Source of the DNA: Alphaproteobacteria bacterium
Lineage (GTDB): Bacteria > Pseudomonadota > Alphaproteobacteria > ATCC43930 > CGMCC-115725
Assembly (NCBI GenBank): GCA_028866355.1
Contig: JAGWIH010000053.1
Location: forward strand, 1-10,341
DNA length: 10,341 bases
Direction of reading: 5' to 3'
In this document: positions 7,371 through 10,341 of the stretch, piece after piece
How the letters are laid out: each line of letters opens with the position of its first letter
Numbering within the stretch: position 1 is the first letter of the stretch
Notes under the pieces: model-generated
The model's input: only the letters and a program-made list of their open reading frames with translations
The model's database searches: none
Told to the model about the DNA's origin: nothing
Translations under genes and position numbers: made by a program

Positions 7371-8284
7371 AGAATGACCCCGGCTTCGATACCGGCTTCG
7401 CCGACCGCGACCTTCTTGCCGTCGCCGAGCCGGCAGCGCTTGATCTCGACAAAGCCGCCGTGGGCATAGACGCTGAAGCCCTCTGGCGTGGACGCAACAA
7501 TTTGCCCGGCCTTGAGGCCGCGCACGGCGCCGAAGGTCGCCGCCGGCCGCTTGCGCGCGTCGAACAGCTGGAGCTTCTGGCCGCGATACTTGGTCCACGC
7601 GCCGGGCGACGGATCGCAGCCGCGGATCAAATCGTAGATCCGGTCGATCGAGCTCGACCAATTGACTTGCGATTCACGCTCGCGCACCCAGCCTTCGTAG
7701 GTGGCGAGGCTTTCGTCCTGCGGCGCTTCATGGCCGCGGCCCTCGGCCACCATTTGCGCCGCTTCGATCATCGCCGCGACGCCCATGTGGAATATCTTGT
7801 CGAAATAGAGCGTGCCGACGGTGTCGTCGGGGCCGATTTCGACTTCGCGTTGCAGGATGATGGCGCCCTCGTCGAGCCCGTCCGACGGACGCAGGACGGT
7901 GAGGCCGGTGCGTTTTTCGCCGTTGATCACTGCCCAGCTGATGGCCGACGGTCCGCGATGCAACGGCAGCAGCGACGGGTGGAACAGCAGCATGCCGTGC
8001 TTCGGCAGTTTGACGAAAGCCTGCGGTAAGAACTGTGTGACGAAGGCGAGCAGGCCGATATCGGCATTAAGATTGCGCAGCGTGTCGAGCGCTTCGGCCG
8101 CGCCGTAATCCTTGAACGTGAAAACCGGAATCTTGCGCTCGACGGCGGCCGCGCGGAGCGGATCGGTTTTGCCGCCCGGCTGTTCGGGCGGACTGAACAC
8201 GGCGACGACCTGATCGCCGTGGCCGGCGAAAGCATCGAGCACGGCCTTGCCGAAGGCCTGTTGACCAACAATCACCACACGCAT
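7361..8284 (-). CDS. Formyltransferase-family protein resembling the N-terminal domain of 10-formyl-THF dehydrogenase (ALDH1L1)
   Basis: 307 residues. The N-terminal Rossmann-like formyltransferase domain (about 1-200) begins MRVVIVGQQAFG and contains the loop HPSLLPLHRG (102-111) and the segment DGLDEGAIILQ (135-145). His102 and Asp138 keep the same 36-residue spacing as His106 and Asp142 of ALDH1L1. At the position where Met-tRNA formyltransferase has Asn, this protein has Leu100; ALDH1L1 has Ile104 there. The C-terminal part also follows ALDH1L1 (ATYEGWVRERESQVNW, IRGCDPSPGAW, CRLGDGKK). No aldehyde dehydrogenase domain follows. The likely chemistry is transfer or hydrolysis of a formyl group from 10-formyl-tetrahydrofolate in the cytoplasm (inference). 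Automatic annotation may call it methionyl-tRNA formyltransferase, but the motif differs. It follows bioD by 21 bp in the same direction, with its own good ribosome site, so it is probably cotranscribed with bioFD. Confidence 0.85.
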   Translation of the reverse strand: MRVVIVGQQAFGKAVLDAFAGHGDQVVAVFSPPEQPGGKTDPLRAAAVERKIPVFTFKDYGAAEALDTLRNLNADIGLLAFVTQFLPQAFVKLPKHGMLLFHPSLLPLHRGPSAISWAVINGEKRTGLTVLRPSDGLDEGAIILQREVEIGPDDTVGTLYFDKIFHMGVAAMIEAAQMVAEGRGHEAPQDESLATYEGWVRERESQVNWSSSIDRIYDLIRGCDPSPGAWTKYRGQKLQLFDARKRPAATFGAVRGLKAGQIVASTPEGFSVYAHGGFVEIKRCRLGDGKKVAVGEAGIEAGVILGE

Positions 8285-8293
8285 TTTTTCTTG

Positions 8294-8300
8294 TCTCCCC
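8294..8300 (-). promoter_or_regulatory. Ribosome binding site of the formyltransferase gene
   Basis: On the minus strand GGGGAGA lies 9 nt before the ATG at 8284, inside the 21-bp gap after bioD. It supports this start, and independent initiation, although the gene is in a probable operon. Confidence 0.65.
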
Positions 8301-8305
8301 GGCCC

Positions 8306-9001
8306 TCATCTAACATGCGTCGGCGTGCTGCAAAAGAGGTCGGCGAGAGCGGCGAAGGCGGGATGCGCCACGCCCGGTGCCAGGCGCGGAATTGCCACGA
8401 CCGGCACCGGCGCCGTAAAACGCGCGAGAGAGCGCATGTTCTCGCTCAGGCTGACGGTTGAGCCCGTCGTCTCGCTCGCAACCACGGCGTGAACGGCAAC
8501 GCTGCGACGTTGTAACGCAGCCAACGCAGTCAACGCATGGGTCTGTGCGCCGAGATACGTGCCGCTGATGAGTAGCGCCGGAACGCCCAATGCGGCGATC
8601 CAATCGATGACGGTGTGCCGCTCCGTAATCGGCGACATCACGCCGCCGACGCCCTCGATGATGACCCTATCGGCTGCGATCATCGCCCGGCGCGAAAAGG
8701 CGACGACGGCGTCGAAATCGACGCTCTTACCTTCGGCCGCTGCCGCCATGTCGGGTGCCAACGCGGCGCGATAGCGGAACGGCGCGATGCGGTCGAGGTT
8801 GGCTGGGGAAACCGGTTCGCCGAGCGCGGCCAACAGCGCGCCGGGATCGCTCGCTGGCGCGTGCGCCGGATCGAAGCCGCTGACCAGCGGCTTGAACGCC
8901 GCGACCGCGCGGCAGCGACGCCGCAACTCGGCAACGAGCCCGCAGGCGACGAAGGTCTTGCCGATGTCGGTGCCGGCGCCGGTGACGAAAATCGCGCTCA
9001 C
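8306..9001 (-). CDS. bioD: Dethiobiotin synthetase
   Basis: 231 residues. The enzyme closes the ureido ring of dethiobiotin from 7,8-diaminopelargonate, CO2 and ATP, the third of the four late biotin steps, in the cytoplasm. The P-loop GAGTDIGKT is at residues 8-16. KPLVSG (37-42) puts Lys37 and Ser41 at the same numbers as the E. coli active-site residues. SDPGALL (51-57) and EGVGGVMSP (116-124) match the further ATP/Mg and substrate motifs. The start is GTG at 9001, in a GTGA overlap of 4 bases with the bioF stop. The frame is open 85 residues further upstream, but that sequence is Arg-rich, lies in bioF and is not family-like. Second gene of bioF-bioD-formyltransferase; the overlap implies translational coupling. 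Confidence 0.95.
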   Translation of the reverse strand: MSAIFVTGAGTDIGKTFVACGLVAELRRRCRAVAAFKPLVSGFDPAHAPASDPGALLAALGEPVSPANLDRIAPFRYRAALAPDMAAAAEGKSVDFDAVVAFSRRAMIAADRVIIEGVGGVMSPITERHTVIDWIAALGVPALLISGTYLGAQTHALTALAALQRRSVAVHAVVASETTGSTVSLSENMRSLARFTAPVPVVAIPRLAPGVAHPAFAALADLFCSTPTHVR

Positions 9002-10149
9002 GCCAACACGCGCTCGCGCATCAATGCCGCGACCTGATCGATATCGGTATCGGCGTGGCCGGCGGTGAACGCAAACCGCAGCCGCGCCGTGCCGTCGGGC
9101 ACGGTCGGCGGCCGGATGGCGACGGCGAGGAAGCCTTCCTCTTCGAGGCGGCGCGATGCCGCGAGCGCGCGCTCGGCCGTGCCCAGGACCACCGGGACGA
9201 TGGCGCTCTGGGCGTCGGGCAAGCCGGCGGCGCGGGTGAAGCGGCGCGCATTGCACAGCGGCTTCGCTGTCAGATCGGGATCACGCGCGATGATATCGAG
9301 CGCGGCGCTGGCCGCGGCCACCGTCGCGGGCGGCAAGCCAGTCGAGTAGACGAAGCTGCGGGCGCGGTTCGTGATCAGGTCGATGACGGGGCGCGACGCG
9401 CACAGATAGCCGCCGTAGCCACCGACGGCTTTCGACAGCGTGCCCATTTGCAGCGGAATGTCGGGGAGCGCGGCGTGCGCGAACCGCGCGCCGCGGCCGT
9501 CGCCAACGACGCCGAGCCCGTGCGCATCGTCGACCATCAGCCAGGCGTCGTGACGCGCCGCCACGACGGCAAGGTCCGGCAGCGGCGCCAGATCGCCGTC
9601 CATCGAGAACACGCCGTCGGTCGCGATCAGCACGTTGGCATGTTGCGGCCGGAATTCCGCGAGCAGCGCCGCCGCTTGTTCGACGTCGTTGTGGCGATAG
9701 GCCAGGACGTTGGCGCGCGCCAGCCGCGCGCCCGCCCACAGGCAGGCATGCGCGAGCTCGTCGATCAACACCAGATCGTCGCGGCCGATCAGCGCCGGAA
9801 CGATGCCGGCGTTGGCGAGATAACCGGAGCCGAAGATGCAGGCGGCTTCCGCGTCTTTGAGTTGCGCCAGGCGCGACTCAAGCGCGGCGAAAAGCGGATG
9901 ATTGCCGGTGACCAGACGCGATGCGCCGGCGCCGGTGCCATAGCGTTCGAGCGCCGCGCTCGCCGCCGCCTTGACCTGCGGATGATGCGACAGGTTGAGA
10001 TAGTCGTTGCACGAGAACGAGACCAGCCGCCGTCCGTTGCGCAGCACGTGGATGCCGTCGGTGCGCGCCGTGTCGATCAGGCTGCGGCGCAGCCGTCGCG
10101 CTTCGATGTCACGCAGTTTCTGGGCGGCGAATTGATCGAGCGCGGTCAC
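8998..10149 (-). CDS. bioF: 8-amino-7-oxononanoate synthase (PLP-dependent)
   Basis: 383 residues. It condenses pimeloyl-CoA or pimeloyl-ACP with L-alanine to give 8-amino-7-oxononanoate, the first committed ring-forming step of biotin synthesis. It is an alpha-oxoamine synthase of PLP fold type I. Recognisable segments are FSCNDYLNL (45-53), GTGAGASRLVTGNHP (71-85), HACLWAGA with His134, TDGVFSMDGD with Ser182, DDAHGLG with Asp207 and His210, and GTLSKAVGGYGG with the Schiff-base Lys240. These match E. coli BioF His133, Ser179, Asp204, His207 and Lys236. The start is taken as GTG 10149 because the protein then opens TALDQFAAQKL as in the family. An ATG at 10200 in the same frame would add 17 residues and run through the intergenic region. 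No strong ribosome site precedes either. First gene of the minus-strand operon, divergent from bioB. Confidence 0.95.
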   Translation of the reverse strand: MTALDQFAAQKLRDIEARRLRRSLIDTARTDGIHVLRNGRRLVSFSCNDYLNLSHHPQVKAAASAALERYGTGAGASRLVTGNHPLFAALESRLAQLKDAEAACIFGSGYLANAGIVPALIGRDDLVLIDELAHACLWAGARLARANVLAYRHNDVEQAAALLAEFRPQHANVLIATDGVFSMDGDLAPLPDLAVVAARHDAWLMVDDAHGLGVVGDGRGARFAHAALPDIPLQMGTLSKAVGGYGGYLCASRPVIDLITNRARSFVYSTGLPPATVAAASAALDIIARDPDLTAKPLCNARRFTRAAGLPDAQSAIVPVVLGTAERALAASRRLEEEGFLAVAIRPPTVPDGTARLRFAFTAGHADTDIDQVAALMRERVLA

Positions 10150-10161
10150 GGGAGCTTTCGC

Positions 10162-10190
10162 TTGACGCTGGGTCCTTGTAGCCTTAACCC
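10162..10190 (+). promoter_or_regulatory. Candidate bioB promoter
   Basis: TTGACG at 10162-10167 resembles a -35 hexamer. A 17-bp spacer leads to TAACCC at 10185-10190, a poor -10. Transcription starting near 10197 would favour the ATG at 10226 over the one at 10199. No copy of the alphaproteobacterial BioR box (TTATCTATAA-like) was found in the bioF-bioB gap. Confidence 0.25.
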
Positions 10191-10212
10191 GGCATCGCAT
10201 GAAAGCAAGACC

Positions 10213-10220
10213 GGAAGGGG
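10213..10220 (+). promoter_or_regulatory. Ribosome binding site deciding the bioB start
   Basis: GGAAGGGG ends 5 nt before the ATG at 10226. It supports that ATG over the in-frame ATG at 10199, which has no such site. Confidence 0.65.
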
Positions 10221-10225
10221 CGGAA

Positions 10226-10341
10226 ATGCCGAAGGACGCCGAACGGCACGACATCCGGCACGATTGGACGCGGAACGAGATTGCCGCGCTCTACGATTTG
10301 CCGTTCGGCGAGCTGCTGTTCCGGGCGCAGACGCTGCATCG
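10226..10341 (+). CDS. bioB: Biotin synthase, N-terminal fragment (3' end outside window)
   Basis: Only the first 38 residues are in the window. After a short variable start (MPKDAERHDIRH) comes DWTRNEIAALYDLPFGELLF, then RAQTLH, which is the standard opening of alphaproteobacterial BioB. The full enzyme is a radical SAM iron-sulfur protein that inserts sulfur into dethiobiotin, the last biotin step; its CxxxCxxC cluster motif lies beyond the right edge. ATG 10226 is preferred for its ribosome site, with ATG 10199 as an in-frame alternative adding nine residues. It is transcribed away from bioF across a 76-bp gap, so both halves of the pathway may be controlled together. Confidence 0.93.
   Translation, partial: MPKDAERHDIRHDWTRNEIAALYDLPFGELLFRAQTLH

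Noticed and set aside
6635..8029. A 464-residue plus-strand reading frame
   Set aside because: It overlaps permease 2 in another frame and then the formyltransferase antisense. The composition is Arg/Ala/His-rich and not protein-like.
9002..9256. N-terminal extension of BioD by 85 residues
   Set aside because: It is Arg/Pro-rich, lies inside bioF in another frame, and the conserved P-loop start follows directly from the GTG at 9001.
1..10341. Mobile element, CRISPR array, tRNA/rRNA or defence system
   Set aside because: No transposase, integrase, long terminal repeats, spaced repeat array or RNA gene was seen on either strand. All sizeable genes are metabolic or transport genes.

Overview
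The window looks like chromosomal DNA from a GC-rich alphaproteobacterium, probably Hyphomicrobiales/Rhizobiales in the Bradyrhizobium-Xanthobacteraceae range. This is inferred from high GC, GC-ending codons, GTG starts, very tight gene packing and the protein family types. It is not proved by any marker gene. No RNA genes, insertion sequences, CRISPR arrays or phage genes were seen, and no stretch over 300 bases lacks a gene.

Layout: (1) 1-1436, plus strand: the end of gmd and all of fcl, two consecutive steps making GDP-L-fucose for surface polysaccharide. (2) 1433-3778, minus strand: a large molybdopterin-binding subunit of the xanthine dehydrogenase / CO-dehydrogenase (CoxL form II-like) superfamily, with no FAD or iron-sulfur partner in the window. 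Its stop codon shares the four bases CTAG with the fcl stop. (3) 3779-3936: a divergent intergenic region holding a perfect TTGACA, a 12-bp palindrome and two near-identical 12-bp direct repeats. (4) 3937-7343, plus strand: a four-gene NitT/TauT-type ABC importer operon (periplasmic binding protein, ATPase, two different permeases) with overlapping or close junctions. (5) 7361-10149, minus strand: bioF, bioD and an ALDH1L1-like stand-alone formyltransferase, read in that order as one probable operon. (6) 10226-10341, plus strand: the start of bioB, divergent from bioF.

How they fit together: gmd/fcl supply a nucleotide sugar. The importer and the divergent molybdoenzyme share a control region and may form an uptake-plus-oxidation unit for an unidentified small organic substrate (inference). 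bioB, bioF and bioD cover three of the four late biotin steps; bioA is not in the window. The formyltransferase 21 bp behind bioD is not a biotin enzyme and is the most unexpected neighbour. I do not see a clearly undescribed multi-gene system. The best leads are the operator-like repeats in the divergent region, the orphan molybdoenzyme next to the importer, and the formyltransferase attached to bioFD.
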